This document shows positions 50,205-58,839 of a DNA stretch of 64,000 nucleotides, piece by piece. A model generated the notes under the pieces. It was given only the letters and a program-made list of their open reading frames with translations. It searched no databases and was not told the origin of the DNA. The stretch is taken from NCBI RefSeq assembly GCF_000620045.1, contig NZ_JHVH01000012.1:47448-111447 (forward strand), written 5' to 3'. The translations under genes and the position numbers were made by a program. Numbering within the stretch: the stretch's first letter is position 1; the number at the start of each line of letters is the position of its first letter. The DNA comes from Halomonas halodenitrificans DSM 735. GTDB lineage: Bacteria > Pseudomonadota > Gammaproteobacteria > Pseudomonadales > Halomonadaceae.

Positions 50205-50315
50205 GACATGACCTCCATCGTGATGACAGCAGCAGGCCAGCATCGTGCCTGCCACCGGGTGACGAAGCGTCCTGGTGGCGCCTCGTCATGCATGGCCGCC
50301 AGGCGATCCAGCGGC

Positions 50316-52676
50316 TCATACCTCGGCCGCCACCTCGCCGGCCGGGGTGGCATTCAACCGAGCAAGCTCGGCGAAGAGACCAGGATCATCTGCGGCAAGG
50401 TGCAGGGTATGGCGCGGTATTCCCTCCAGCCACGCATCGAGGCGCGTCATCAGGTCGGCCGAGGGCACGCCGCCTTCGCCGGTGTGACAACGCGGCAGCA
50501 ACGCCGCCAGGGCATCGAGCCGAGTCTGCGGTGAGAGACCCACGGATACGGCATCCTGGCGTGCCTCCAGCGTCACCAGGCGAAACGACGTCGCGCCGCG
50601 TTCCGTGCTGCCGCCATCCGCCATATGGCCGTGCCCGGTGAAAGGCAGCCCCAGGGGCTCGACATGCATGATGCCATCCTGCAACGCCAGCCTGGCACCA
50701 CGGCTCAGCCCTTCGCCGAGCGAAGACGCCAGGGTCTCGCGACAGGCCTGATCATCGACGGCCAGCAACATCATGTCCCCGGGCCCTGGCTGCCAACAGA
50801 CCACGTCCAGCACCGGCTCACCGGAACGCGCCGCCAGTCGCAACAGCAGGGTGGAAAGCGCCGGCACCACCTCCGCCAGCGTCAGGCGGCTTGCCACCAC
50901 ACGGCGGCCCTCGGCCAGCGTGTAACCGGCGGGGGCCGCAAGCAGCGATAGTGGAGGTAGCTGCCCCGCCTCCTCCGGCAGCAAGGGCTCCAGCCCGCTG
51001 TCGAACGCCTCGACCAGGCGCTTCTCGGCCGCGGCATCGGCGACTCGCAGTGCCCAGGCTCGGCCAGCATGGCGAAGCTTCCATGTGGCCGGCTCGGCAT
51101 CGGCGATCACGTCTGCCCGTACCGGCTCGCCCCGATCAGAGGCGTCCTGCACAGCCGCTTCTGTCTGGCAGAGCAGTCCATCACGACACCACTCCCCCAG
51201 GGTTTCCCACACCTGGCGGCGCAGCACCCCGGGCGCGAGCGGCTCGGTACTGGCCGCCCACAAGGCCTCGGCGATGGCATCGGGGTCGAGCCCTTCGGTC
51301 GCCAGCAGCCAGATCAACGCCGCGGCATCATTGGGACGATAGAGCCTTCCGGTGTCGGCGGCATAAAGTGCCAGGCTATCGGCCTCATGCAGTTCGGTGA
51401 CCCGGCGTCGCGCCAGGCGCGGGCGAGGTAGAGCGTACCCGGCCAGCGCCTCGGCCAGCGTCATGTCCGCCAGCGAAGGCAGCGAAAAGAAGGGCAAATA
51501 ACGTTCGGGGCTCACCGAGGGCAGCAGGCGCTTGAAACCACCGGCCCGTGATTCTTCGGCACGGGCCTCGGCAAGCAGCGCCGTTGGCGAGTCGTCTCCC
51601 GGCTCCGGCGCAGACTCACCGGTAATATCCACCAACCGCAACATGTCGCGCACCAGTTCCCCCTTGATACGCTCCTCGACGATGCCGCCATCCTCCGGCG
51701 CCGCGCAGGTGTCCAGCGACGGGCTGAGATTGCACTCCAGTATCCACGGCTTGAGGTCGTCATCGATCATGCAGTCGATACCCAGCAGCTCGTAGCCGCC
51801 GCGCGGATCGGCACCCACCTCGGCGGTGCGAGCGCGCAGGGCATCCACGCCGGAGATCACCGTCAGCGCCACCAGGTCCTCGATCCTCGCGAAGAGGGCA
51901 TCGTCGTCGTGGCCCTGGTCACGCAACCAGGCGCGATAACGCTCGAGATCGATAAACTCCACCGGCACCTCGACACGAGTGTTCAGGGCGTTGATATCGG
52001 GGTTGGTGAGCTGGCTGTAGGGGTTATCGGCGTCATCGGGATCCCATGGCTCGGAGGCCAGCTTGGTAAAGCCCTGGTGGTAGAGATAGAGCCTCAGTGG
52101 GGTCAGCGAGCTGATCAACACATAGAGCCGCAGCACATACTTGTGGCCACGAAGGGTATGAGGGCGATCCAGATACGCCTGGACCAACCAGTTCGGGCTG
52201 ACGGGTGCCTCGGCGGCGTCACGCAGCACCCTTATCCCCTTGCCCTTGGAGGCGTTGGTGGGCTTGAGAATCCAGCGCCTTTCCGGCGCCGCCAGGGCCG
52301 CCCGCTGCAGGGCATGGTAGTCATGGGGCATCACCCAGGCAGGAGGGAAGAAGGTCAGGCGTGACAGCAGAGGATGCCCCTCGCCCTCCTCGCCCACGCC
52401 CTCACCGACTCTCGCCTTCATGCGGGAAAGGCTCTCATGCAGACGACTCTTGATCGTCAGCGCGGCATTGCCGGGAAAGTGATTGAGCTTGCGGCGCGGC
52501 GATACGCGGCGAAACTGACCCGGCGCCGGCATGCCGGTAACCCAGGCGGCATCCCAGTGGGCCTCGTCTCCCTCCACCCATCCCTGGGCCTCCAGGGCTT
52601 CGCGAAAGAAGCGGTCTTGCGCGGCGGCCCGCTGGCCACTCAGCCAGAAGTACCGAGTCGTGGAATCCTGGGGCAT
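50316..52676 (-). CDS. Tubulin-tyrosine-ligase-type ATP-grasp enzyme fused to PqqD-like and HprK-like domains
   Basis: A 786-aa three-part protein, cytoplasmic, start with AGAGGAG. Residues 1-360 are a complete TTL-type ATP-grasp ligase: KLNHFPGNAALTIKSRL near 63, WILKPTNASKGKGIRV near 135, VQAYLDRPHTLRGHKYVLRL near 165, LYLYHQGFTKLASEPW near 196, and ELLGIDCMIDDDLKPWILEC then NLSPSL near 305 with the Mg ligands. Residues about 425-510 look like PqqD, the peptide-binding RiPP recognition fold (ALYAADTGRLYRPNDAAALI). Residues about 540-775 resemble HprK-related kinases, but no Walker A is present. TTL enzymes join amino acids to protein C-termini or Glu side chains. The acidic-tail gene downstream is the likely substrate. 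Natural function unknown. Confidence 0.85.
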   Translation of the reverse strand: MPQDSTTRYFWLSGQRAAAQDRFFREALEAQGWVEGDEAHWDAAWVTGMPAPGQFRRVSPRRKLNHFPGNAALTIKSRLHESLSRMKARVGEGVGEEGEGHPLLSRLTFFPPAWVMPHDYHALQRAALAAPERRWILKPTNASKGKGIRVLRDAAEAPVSPNWLVQAYLDRPHTLRGHKYVLRLYVLISSLTPLRLYLYHQGFTKLASEPWDPDDADNPYSQLTNPDINALNTRVEVPVEFIDLERYRAWLRDQGHDDDALFARIEDLVALTVISGVDALRARTAEVGADPRGGYELLGIDCMIDDDLKPWILECNLSPSLDTCAAPEDGGIVEERIKGELVRDMLRLVDITGESAPEPGDDSPTALLAEARAEESRAGGFKRLLPSVSPERYLPFFSLPSLADMTLAEALAGYALPRPRLARRRVTELHEADSLALYAADTGRLYRPNDAAALIWLLATEGLDPDAIAEALWAASTEPLAPGVLRRQVWETLGEWCRDGLLCQTEAAVQDASDRGEPVRADVIADAEPATWKLRHAGRAWALRVADAAAEKRLVEAFDSGLEPLLPEEAGQLPPLSLLAAPAGYTLAEGRRVVASRLTLAEVVPALSTLLLRLAARSGEPVLDVVCWQPGPGDMMLLAVDDQACRETLASSLGEGLSRGARLALQDGIMHVEPLGLPFTGHGHMADGGSTERGATSFRLVTLEARQDAVSVGLSPQTRLDALAALLPRCHTGEGGVPSADLMTRLDAWLEGIPRHTLHLAADDPGLFAELARLNATPAGEVAAEV

Positions 52677-52971
52677 GCTCGAATCTCCTCTGCACCAGTC
52701 GGGAATCCTGGATAGCTGGTGACTGGGTCGTGGCGAATGGCGACTCCTTACAGGAATAGCAACTCATTCGTCGCCTGTCGCATTCATCAGTGGTGCGTTG
52801 GTGAAGGCTTGAGGCGCTCCATGCTCGGGTCAGCGACATGCGTAAAACGAGGACGATAGCCCGGCTGATATTCCTTTTTCGAATAAAAGTGTCGACAAGC
52901 ATTCTTGGCGAGAGGGTGACAGATCGTTGCAGCATGAAGGCATCTTCCTTCCCGACGACGAGGTACTCGCC
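52677..52971. other. 295-bp divergent intergenic region
   Basis: Separates the TTL-fusion (minus) from the rhodanese gene (plus) and must hold both promoters. It is more A/T-rich than its flanks. No gene, palindrome or known operator was recognised. Confidence 0.55.
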
Positions 52972-53928
52972 ATGCGGACTCGATTCCTGATCGCTGCCGG
53001 CGCGCTGGTCCTGGCCGGGCACGCCCATGCCCAGCCCCCCTCCCCTCTGGTCGATGCCGAGTGGCTGAGCGACCAGCTGGGTCACGATGACCTGGTGGTA
53101 CTGGACGTTCGCTCCAGCATCGACAACGGCGGCGACCGTGCCTCCTTCGAGAAGGCCCGCATTCCGGGCAGCCGCTACTCCAGCTATACCGACGCCGGCT
53201 GGCGCGAGAATCGCGACGGCGTCGCCGGCCTGATGCCCGACATCGAGGCGCTCGAGACCCTGATCGGTGAGCTGGGTATCGACAATGACGACACCGTGGT
53301 GGTGGTGTCGGCCGGCACCGGCGCCACCGATTTCGGCAGTGCCGCACGTATCTACTGGACCTTCAAGGCTCTGGGCCATGACGAGGTAGCGGTACTCAAC
53401 GGCGGCTTCGCCGGCTGGCAGGCCCAGGACTTCGAGGTCGCCAGCGGCGCCTATGACGCCCCCGAGGCAGCTACCTTCGAGGCCAACCGTGAGGAAGAGC
53501 TACTGGCGACCACCGAGGAGGTGGAAGCGGCCATCGAAACCGGCGAGACGCTGGTGGATGCCCGCCCGGTGGACTTCTACACCGGCAAGACCCAATCGTC
53601 GGCGGCGCGTGCCCCCGGCACGATTCCCGGGGCCGTCAACCTGCCCCATCACGACGCCCTGGTCGAGCGCGACGGCGCCTACTACCTCGAACCCGAGCGG
53701 CTCAAGGCCAATATCGAGGCACTCGACCTGGACCCCGAGGCCCCCACCGTGGCCTTCTGCAATACCGGCCACTGGGCCGCCAGCGGCTGGTTCCAGCTCA
53801 GCGAGATTGGCGGCTTCGACAACGCCGCCATGTACGACGGTTCCATGGCCGAGTGGACACAGGACGACGCCCGTCCGCTGCAGCTGGCCGAACGCGGCAT
53901 TGTCACCGTTGGCGAAGCGGTCGAGTGA
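52972..53928 (+). CDS. Periplasmic sulfurtransferase (rhodanese, YnjE/SseA-like)
   Basis: A 318-aa exported two-domain rhodanese. ATG 52972 has GAGGTA upstream and starts a signal peptide (MRTRFLIAAGALVLAGHAHA). The N-terminal inactive domain (about 25-135; LVVLDVRSSID) lacks the Cys; the C-terminal domain (about 160-300) has the catalytic Cys in VAFCNTGHWAASGWF near 260. Tandem periplasmic rhodaneses transfer sulfane sulfur, for example from thiosulfate or mercaptopyruvate. In E. coli ynjE belongs to the ynjBCD locus; here it is 9 kb from ynjBCD but in the same accessory region. Confidence 0.9.
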   Translation: MRTRFLIAAGALVLAGHAHAQPPSPLVDAEWLSDQLGHDDLVVLDVRSSIDNGGDRASFEKARIPGSRYSSYTDAGWRENRDGVAGLMPDIEALETLIGELGIDNDDTVVVVSAGTGATDFGSAARIYWTFKALGHDEVAVLNGGFAGWQAQDFEVASGAYDAPEAATFEANREEELLATTEEVEAAIETGETLVDARPVDFYTGKTQSSAARAPGTIPGAVNLPHHDALVERDGAYYLEPERLKANIEALDLDPEAPTVAFCNTGHWAASGWFQLSEIGGFDNAAMYDGSMAEWTQDDARPLQLAERGIVTVGEAVE

Positions 53929-53958
53929 CACCCCCGGAGGTCCCTCCTCCGAGGCCCT

Positions 53959-53992
53959 GAGGCCCCGAGGCGTGTACCGGCCACGGGGCCTC
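53959..53992. terminator. Bidirectional terminator hairpin
   Basis: GAGGCCCCG / CGGGGCCTC give a 9-bp stem with a 16-nt loop between the converging rhodanese and HAD genes. Confidence 0.6.
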
Positions 53993-54004
53993 GGCGCCCG
54001 CCGC

Positions 54005-54688
54005 TTAGCCGAGGCGTTCGGCCAGGGTCGCAAGGTCGCCGACGGTGAGGTCGGGGTCGATGCCCCAGGGATCGAACGGGGCCTCGGCGCTACGCCGCAC
54101 CCAGGCCGCATGCAGGCCGGCATGACGAGCGCCGATCACGTCGAAGGGATTGCTGGAGACCAGCCAGGTGTCACCCGGCTCACTCTCGAGCCGATAGCGG
54201 AGATGGGCGTAGACGGCAGGGTCCGGCTTGAAGCGTTTGACCTCATCGGCGCTGATCACCGTCTCGAAATGGTCGCGAATACCGGCCTGCTCCAGCAGCC
54301 CCTCCACCGCCTGCCCGGTACCATTGGAGAAGGCCACACAGGTGACGCCGGCCTCGCTGAGTCGGCGCAGGGCTCCGGCGACATCGGCAAAGGCCGGGAG
54401 CCTGGCGTAGGCCTGCATCAGGTGGGCACGGTCCGTCTCGGATAACCCGACCTGCAGGGCTCGGTCGGTAAATACCAGGGCCTCTTCGGTACACTGACTG
54501 AAGGGGACATAGCCTCCCATCAGCCCTCGCCGGAAGCTGTACTCCAGCTGCTTGTCACGCCAGCGACGTGAAAATTCCGGCGCCAGCGCCATCTTGCCCA
54601 GGGCATCGAGACGCTGCTCCAGCTCGGTGAGCACTCCCAGGGTGTCAATCAGGGTGCCGTAGACGTCGAAGGCCAGGACCTGTGTCAT
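54005..54688 (-). CDS. Haloacid dehalogenase, type II (HAD hydrolase)
   Basis: A 227-aa cytoplasmic HAD enzyme. The frame is open 21 codons more; ATG 54688 has GAAGGA and gives the normal start MTQVLAFDVYGTLIDT with the nucleophile Asp9. Other motifs are the Ser/Thr in AFSNGTGQAVE near 112, Lys in KRFKPDPAVYAHL near 145 and the acidic pair of motif IV in VSSNPFDVIGARHAG near 170. The Asn-Pro-Phe-Asp arrangement is that of L-2-haloacid dehalogenases. Acts on 2-halocarboxylates or, more likely here, an undefined phosphorylated or halogenated substrate. It lies just past the doe cluster. Confidence 0.88.
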   Translation of the reverse strand: MTQVLAFDVYGTLIDTLGVLTELEQRLDALGKMALAPEFSRRWRDKQLEYSFRRGLMGGYVPFSQCTEEALVFTDRALQVGLSETDRAHLMQAYARLPAFADVAGALRRLSEAGVTCVAFSNGTGQAVEGLLEQAGIRDHFETVISADEVKRFKPDPAVYAHLRYRLESEPGDTWLVSSNPFDVIGARHAGLHAAWVRRSAEAPFDPWGIDPDLTVGDLATLAERLG

Positions 54689-54779
54689 AAGAAGCATTCC
54701 TTCACTGCGGGACGATGCCCCGAGGGTGTGCCTGCTCGGCCCACAAGGCAAGCCCCGGCTTCGGCCATGCCATCAACGA

Positions 54780-54808
54780 CATCGCCGCGGGACAGGCCCG
54801 CGGCGATG
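54780..54808 (-). terminator. Terminator hairpin at the end of the doe cluster
   Basis: CATCGCCGCGGG / CCCGCGGCGATG, a perfect 12-bp stem with loop ACAGG, 37 bp past doeD. Confidence 0.7.
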
Positions 54809-54844
54809 AGATGGCTCTAGTGAGCTCAGATATCAAAGGTGGCG

Positions 54845-56275
54845 TCAGGCAACCGGTGCCGCCACTGTCTTGAGCGCCCCCTCGCGCACCAGCTCATCGG
54901 TGACCCGGTCCACCGCACGACGCGCGCGGGCAACGATCTCGTCGACCTGCTCACGATTGACGATCAGCGGCGGTGCAAAGCCCAGGATATCGCCCTGGGG
55001 CATGGCGCGGGCGATCAGGTTTTCGTCGAGCGCCGCCGCGGAAATGCGTGGGCCCACCTTGAGCGCCGGGTCGAAGTGCTGGCGCGTCTCCGGGTCGGCA
55101 GAGAACTCCAGTGCCGCCAGCATGCCCACGCCACGCACATCGCCCACGATGGGGTGGTCGGCGAAGGCATCCGCCATGGCCTGCTGCAGATAGGCGCCGG
55201 TCTCGGCGGCATTCTCGGCCAGCTTCTCGCGGGCAATGATCTCGAGGTTGGCCAGCGCCGCGGCACAGCCCAGGGCATGACCGGAGTAGGTCCAGCCGTG
55301 ACCGATGGGGCCGTATTCACCGGTGCCCTGCTCGAGCACCCGCCACACGCGATCCCCGACGATCACCCCGGAGAGCGGCTGGTAGGCGCTGGTCAGGCCC
55401 TTGGCCACGGTCATCAGATCGGGCTTGATCCCGTAGTGATGGCTGCCGAAGTCGGCGCCGATGCGCCCGAAGCCACACACGACCTCGTCGGCGATCAGCA
55501 GCACATCGTAGCGGGTCAGCACCGCCTGGATCGCCTCCCAGTAGCCCGCCGGCGGCGGCACGATGCCACCGGTACCGAGCACCGGCTCGCCGATAAAGGC
55601 CGCCACGGTATCGGGGCCCTCGGCCAGGATCATCGCCTCGAGCTTCTCCGCGCAGTGGGCCGAAAATTCCCGCTCGCTCATGCCCTGCTGCTCGGCGCCG
55701 CGATGATAGTAGTAAGGCGCCTCGGTATGCAGGATACCCTCGAGCGGCAGGTCGAACTGGTCGTGGAACGCCTTGAGGCCGGTCAGCGACCCGGTGGCCA
55801 GGCCCGAACCGTGATAGCCACGCTGGCGCGAGATCACCTTCTTCTTGTGGGGGCGCCCCAGCACGTTGTTGTAGTAACGCACGATCTTGAGCTGGGTCTC
55901 GTTGGCATCACTGCCGCCCAGGCCATAATAGACCTTGGACATGCCGGGTCCGGCGAGCTCGATGATCTTCTCGGAGAGGGCGATCTGCGGCTCGTTGGAG
56001 TGCCCCACATAGGTGTGGTAGTAGGAGAGCTCCAGGGCCTGCTGGTAGATCGCCTCGGCCACCTCGGTGCGTCCATAGCCGATATTGACGCAGTAGAGCC
56101 CGGCGAAGCCATCGATAAACTCGCGCCCGTCCTTGTCCCGGATGGTGATGCCCTGCCCGCCGGTGATCACCCGGCCCGGGGCATCGCCATTGGCGAAGTC
56201 GCGCAGGTGGGAAGAGGCGTGGAAGGTCACCTTGCGGTCGCGGTCGATCAGGTCCTGGTGCTGCTGGTTCATCAT
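54845..56275 (-). CDS. doeD: Diaminobutyrate transaminase of ectoine degradation (DoeD)
   Basis: PLP-dependent class III aminotransferase, 476 aa, that converts 2,4-diaminobutyrate to aspartate semialdehyde in ectoine degradation. The start is one of two adjacent ATGs at 56275/56272 after GAGAGAAC. The PLP Lys is in TVAKGLTSAYQPLSG near 298, the Asp that contacts the pyridine N in LLIADEVVCGFGR near 268, and the cofactor phosphate loop in GLGGSDANETQLK near 125. The sequence alone would also fit other omega-aminotransferases; the complete doe set around it decides the assignment. Confidence 0.88.
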   Translation of the reverse strand: MMNQQHQDLIDRDRKVTFHASSHLRDFANGDAPGRVITGGQGITIRDKDGREFIDGFAGLYCVNIGYGRTEVAEAIYQQALELSYYHTYVGHSNEPQIALSEKIIELAGPGMSKVYYGLGGSDANETQLKIVRYYNNVLGRPHKKKVISRQRGYHGSGLATGSLTGLKAFHDQFDLPLEGILHTEAPYYYHRGAEQQGMSEREFSAHCAEKLEAMILAEGPDTVAAFIGEPVLGTGGIVPPPAGYWEAIQAVLTRYDVLLIADEVVCGFGRIGADFGSHHYGIKPDLMTVAKGLTSAYQPLSGVIVGDRVWRVLEQGTGEYGPIGHGWTYSGHALGCAAALANLEIIAREKLAENAAETGAYLQQAMADAFADHPIVGDVRGVGMLAALEFSADPETRQHFDPALKVGPRISAAALDENLIARAMPQGDILGFAPPLIVNREQVDEIVARARRAVDRVTDELVREGALKTVAAPVA

Positions 56276-56579
56276 GTTCTCTCTTGTATCAGGCTCCCCG
56301 GCGTCCCGCCGGGGAGGATGTTTATCGGTCTCAAATACAGGGGGAATCACCCCGTCATGCACCATCTCGCGATGCCCGAGGACGAAACCCTGAGGCTTCG
56401 CTTGCGGCCAGCGCGTCGGGTCGGATCAAGGTCCCTCTTGCCGACCCTCGATCGACATCCCTGTCGATCGCCGCGCGCCGCGGCGCTTGCCTCAGCGCCC
56501 TCGGGTAGATATCGCTCGCTGGTGCATCCCGGCGCTATCCCAATGCTATCCCGGTGCTATCCCGGCGCCACCTCGGAAG
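56276..56579. other. doeC-doeD intergenic region with hairpin and 11-bp repeats
   Basis: A hairpin CTCCCCGGC / GCCGGGGAG (56294-56316) stands before doeD. Four 11-bp tandem repeats (56528-56571; CCCGGCGCTAT, CCCAATGCTAT, CCCGGTGCTAT, CCCGGCGCCAC) follow the doeC stop. No gene is seen. The hairpin could lower or set doeD expression. Confidence 0.8.
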
Positions 56580-58079
56580 CTAGCTGCCGGACACGGAGCC
56601 CAGGGCGCCGAGGCAGTAATACTTGGTATCGAGATATTCATCGATGCCGGTTACGCCACCCTCGCGGCCCAGCCCCGATTGCTTGACGCCACCGAAGGGC
56701 ACCGGCGGGCCGGTCATCTTCACCGAGTTCACCGACACCATGCCGTACTCCAGGGCACGCATCAGCTTCCAGATGCGGCGAATATCGTGGGTATAGATAT
56801 AGGCCGCCAGGCCGTACTCGGTGTCGTTGGCCATCCCGATCACCTGATCGTCATCGGCATAGGCCGTTATCCCGGCCACCGGCGCGAAGGTCTCTTCGTT
56901 CCAGACCTTCATGTCACGGGTCACCCCGGTGAGCAGTACCGGCATGAAGAAGTTTTCGCCCGGCGCCTCGCGCTGGTCACCGGCCACCAGGGTGGCGCCC
57001 TTGGCCACGGCGTCGTCGACGATGACGGCGGCCTTCTCGACGGCCTGACGATGGATCAGCGGCCCCAGGTCCACCTCGCTCTCCAGGCCGTTGCCCACGG
57101 TCAATGCCGCCATGCGCTCGGCGAAGTGCTCGACGAATTCATCATGAATCGACTCGTGTACCAGGATGCGGTCGGCGGCAAGGCAGTCCTGGCCGGCGGT
57201 CTGGAACTTGGCCGCCACCGCGGCGAGCGCCGCCTCACGCGGGTCCATATCGGGGCCGACGATAAAGGGCGCATTGCCCCCCAGCTCCAGCGACACTCGC
57301 TTGACGGTATTGGCGCTCTGCTCCAGGAGCAGGCGACCGACCCGGGTGGAGCCGGTAAAGGAGACCGCCTTGACCCGCTCCTCGGCGCACAGGACCTTCG
57401 AGACCTCGGCGGGCTCGCCCAGCACCACGTTGAACACACCGGCCGGGATACCCGCGCGCTCGGCGAGTTCCGCCAGCGCCAGCGCCGAGAACGGCGTCTC
57501 GCCGGCGGGTTTGACGATCACCGTGCAGCCGGCGGCCATGGCGGCAGCGGCCTTGCGGGTGATCATCGCCAGTGGAAAGTTCCAGGGCGTGATCAGAGCG
57601 GCAATCCCCACCGGCTCCTTGAGGGTCCCCAGGGTCGCATTGGGAATGGGGCTTGGAATGGTATCGCCGAAGGTGCGCTTGCCCTCCTCTGCGAACCAGC
57701 GCACGAAGCTGGCCCCGTATTCCACCTCGCCGCGGGCGTCGGGCAAGGGCTTGCCCTGCTCCAGGGTCATGAGGATCGCCAGATCTTCGCGATTGGCCTG
57801 CAGCAGGTCATACCAGGCCAGCAGGCGCTCGCAGCGCTCGTCGGCGCGCAGCGCACGCCAGTGCACAAAGGCGGCTTCCGCGGCGTCCACGGTCGCGCTG
57901 ACCTGCTCGGCCTCGAGCCAGGGAATATGACCGATCACCTCGCCGGTGGCGGGGTCCTGAACGGCCTCTTCACGACCGCCATCGCCGTGGGTCCACTTGC
58001 CATCGACATAGGCGTACTGCCGGAACAGACGCGGATCATCGAGCATGGTGGACAGTGTCCTGGACAGCTTCATATTCAT
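56580..58079 (-). CDS. doeC: Aspartate-semialdehyde dehydrogenase of ectoine degradation (DoeC)
   Basis: NAD(P)-dependent aldehyde dehydrogenase, 499 aa, that oxidises aspartate semialdehyde to aspartate. It belongs to the succinate-semialdehyde dehydrogenase (GabD-like) branch: TPWNFPLAMITRKAAAAMAA near 160, general-base Glu in LELGGNAPFIV near 262 and catalytic Cys in TAGQDCLAADR near 296. AGGGGAGG precedes the ATG. Without context it would be called GabD; the doe neighbours give the specific role. Confidence 0.88.
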   Translation of the reverse strand: MNMKLSRTLSTMLDDPRLFRQYAYVDGKWTHGDGGREEAVQDPATGEVIGHIPWLEAEQVSATVDAAEAAFVHWRALRADERCERLLAWYDLLQANREDLAILMTLEQGKPLPDARGEVEYGASFVRWFAEEGKRTFGDTIPSPIPNATLGTLKEPVGIAALITPWNFPLAMITRKAAAAMAAGCTVIVKPAGETPFSALALAELAERAGIPAGVFNVVLGEPAEVSKVLCAEERVKAVSFTGSTRVGRLLLEQSANTVKRVSLELGGNAPFIVGPDMDPREAALAAVAAKFQTAGQDCLAADRILVHESIHDEFVEHFAERMAALTVGNGLESEVDLGPLIHRQAVEKAAVIVDDAVAKGATLVAGDQREAPGENFFMPVLLTGVTRDMKVWNEETFAPVAGITAYADDDQVIGMANDTEYGLAAYIYTHDIRRIWKLMRALEYGMVSVNSVKMTGPPVPFGGVKQSGLGREGGVTGIDEYLDTKYYCLGALGSVSGS

Positions 58080-58287
58080 GCGGCACCTCCCCTGATGCCC
58101 CGGTGTATGTCGGCGCCGGCGATAGCTAACTCAAATGCCGGCGTGATTCCGGGCGCCTGAGTGAAAACAGGCGCGGCTTCGGGCGCCGAGAAAGCATCGA
58201 AACGGCCGAGCCGCCCGTTGATGTCCGGTGCGGCTCGATAGGCTTATGGTAGGGGAGAAGCCCGGTCGAGAGTTTTTGTTAGCCGCC

Positions 58288-58338
58288 GGGGAAGGTGCGG
58301 CTTTTTTTGTCTCGAGCGGGAAAAGTGCGGTTTTTTCT
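58288..58338. repeat. Imperfect direct repeat with T-tracts between doeX and doeC
   Basis: Two roughly 21-bp copies (GGGGAAGGTGCGGC-T7 and GGGAAAAGTGCGG-T6) are 30 bp apart. On the minus strand they form A-tracts 210-260 bp before doeC. They may be regulator sites or parts of a promoter; no hairpin is formed. Confidence 0.55.
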
Positions 58339-58346
58339 GCCTGCCC

Positions 58347-58823
58347 TCAGTCGACGAAATCGTCGCGTGAGAAGCCGCCCTTCGGATGCTTGACCGTCTT
58401 GGTGACGATGTAGGTGAAGTAGCGTTCGATGCCGACATCCGAGGTCAGCCAGGCATCGATCAGGCGCTGATAGGCATCGATGGAGTCGGCCTCGACCTTG
58501 ATCAGGTAGTCGACGCCTCCCCCCACCGCCACGCACTCGGTCACCTCCGGCGTGGCATGCACCAGGGCCTCGAAGCGGGCGAAGCTCTCGGCGTTGTGGG
58601 CCTTTAGCTCGATCTGCACCCACACCGGGGTGCGCTTCACCAGCACAGAGGGGGACAGGCGGGCGCCATAGCCCGTGATGATACCGGCCTTCTCCAGGCG
58701 CCGGACGCGCTCCCAGCAGGGGCTGACCGAGAGATTGATCGCCTCGGCCAGCCGGGACTTGGTGATGCGCCCATCCTGGGAAAGGATCTCGAGAATCTTC
58801 AGGTCGTAGCGGTCGAGTCTCAT
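58347..58823 (-). CDS. doeX: Lrp/AsnC-family regulator of ectoine degradation (DoeX)
   Basis: A 158-aa Lrp-type protein. The N-terminal HTH (about 1-60) begins MRLDRYDLKILEILSQDGRI and has LSVSPCWERVRRLEKAGII; the C-terminal RAM effector domain (about 65-145) follows. In Halomonas elongata doeX lies after doeA and doeB and its product binds the doe promoter region. The same order is seen here, 16 bp after doeB. The ligand is expected to be an intermediate of ectoine breakdown. Confidence 0.92.
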   Translation of the reverse strand: MRLDRYDLKILEILSQDGRITKSRLAEAINLSVSPCWERVRRLEKAGIITGYGARLSPSVLVKRTPVWVQIELKAHNAESFARFEALVHATPEVTECVAVGGGVDYLIKVEADSIDAYQRLIDAWLTSDVGIERYFTYIVTKTVKHPKGGFSRDDFVD

Positions 58824-58839
58824 CGCGATGTCCGCCGCC

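Noticed and set aside
50316..52676. GAK (grasp, amphi-Trp, kinase) system
   Set aside because: The ATP-grasp part is of the TTL type, and no amphi-Trp, CofD-like or active HprK-type kinase gene is adjacent.
54839..58160. Two long plus-strand frames opposite doeD and doeC
   Set aside because: Both mirror strongly supported enzymes; the translated sequences match no family.
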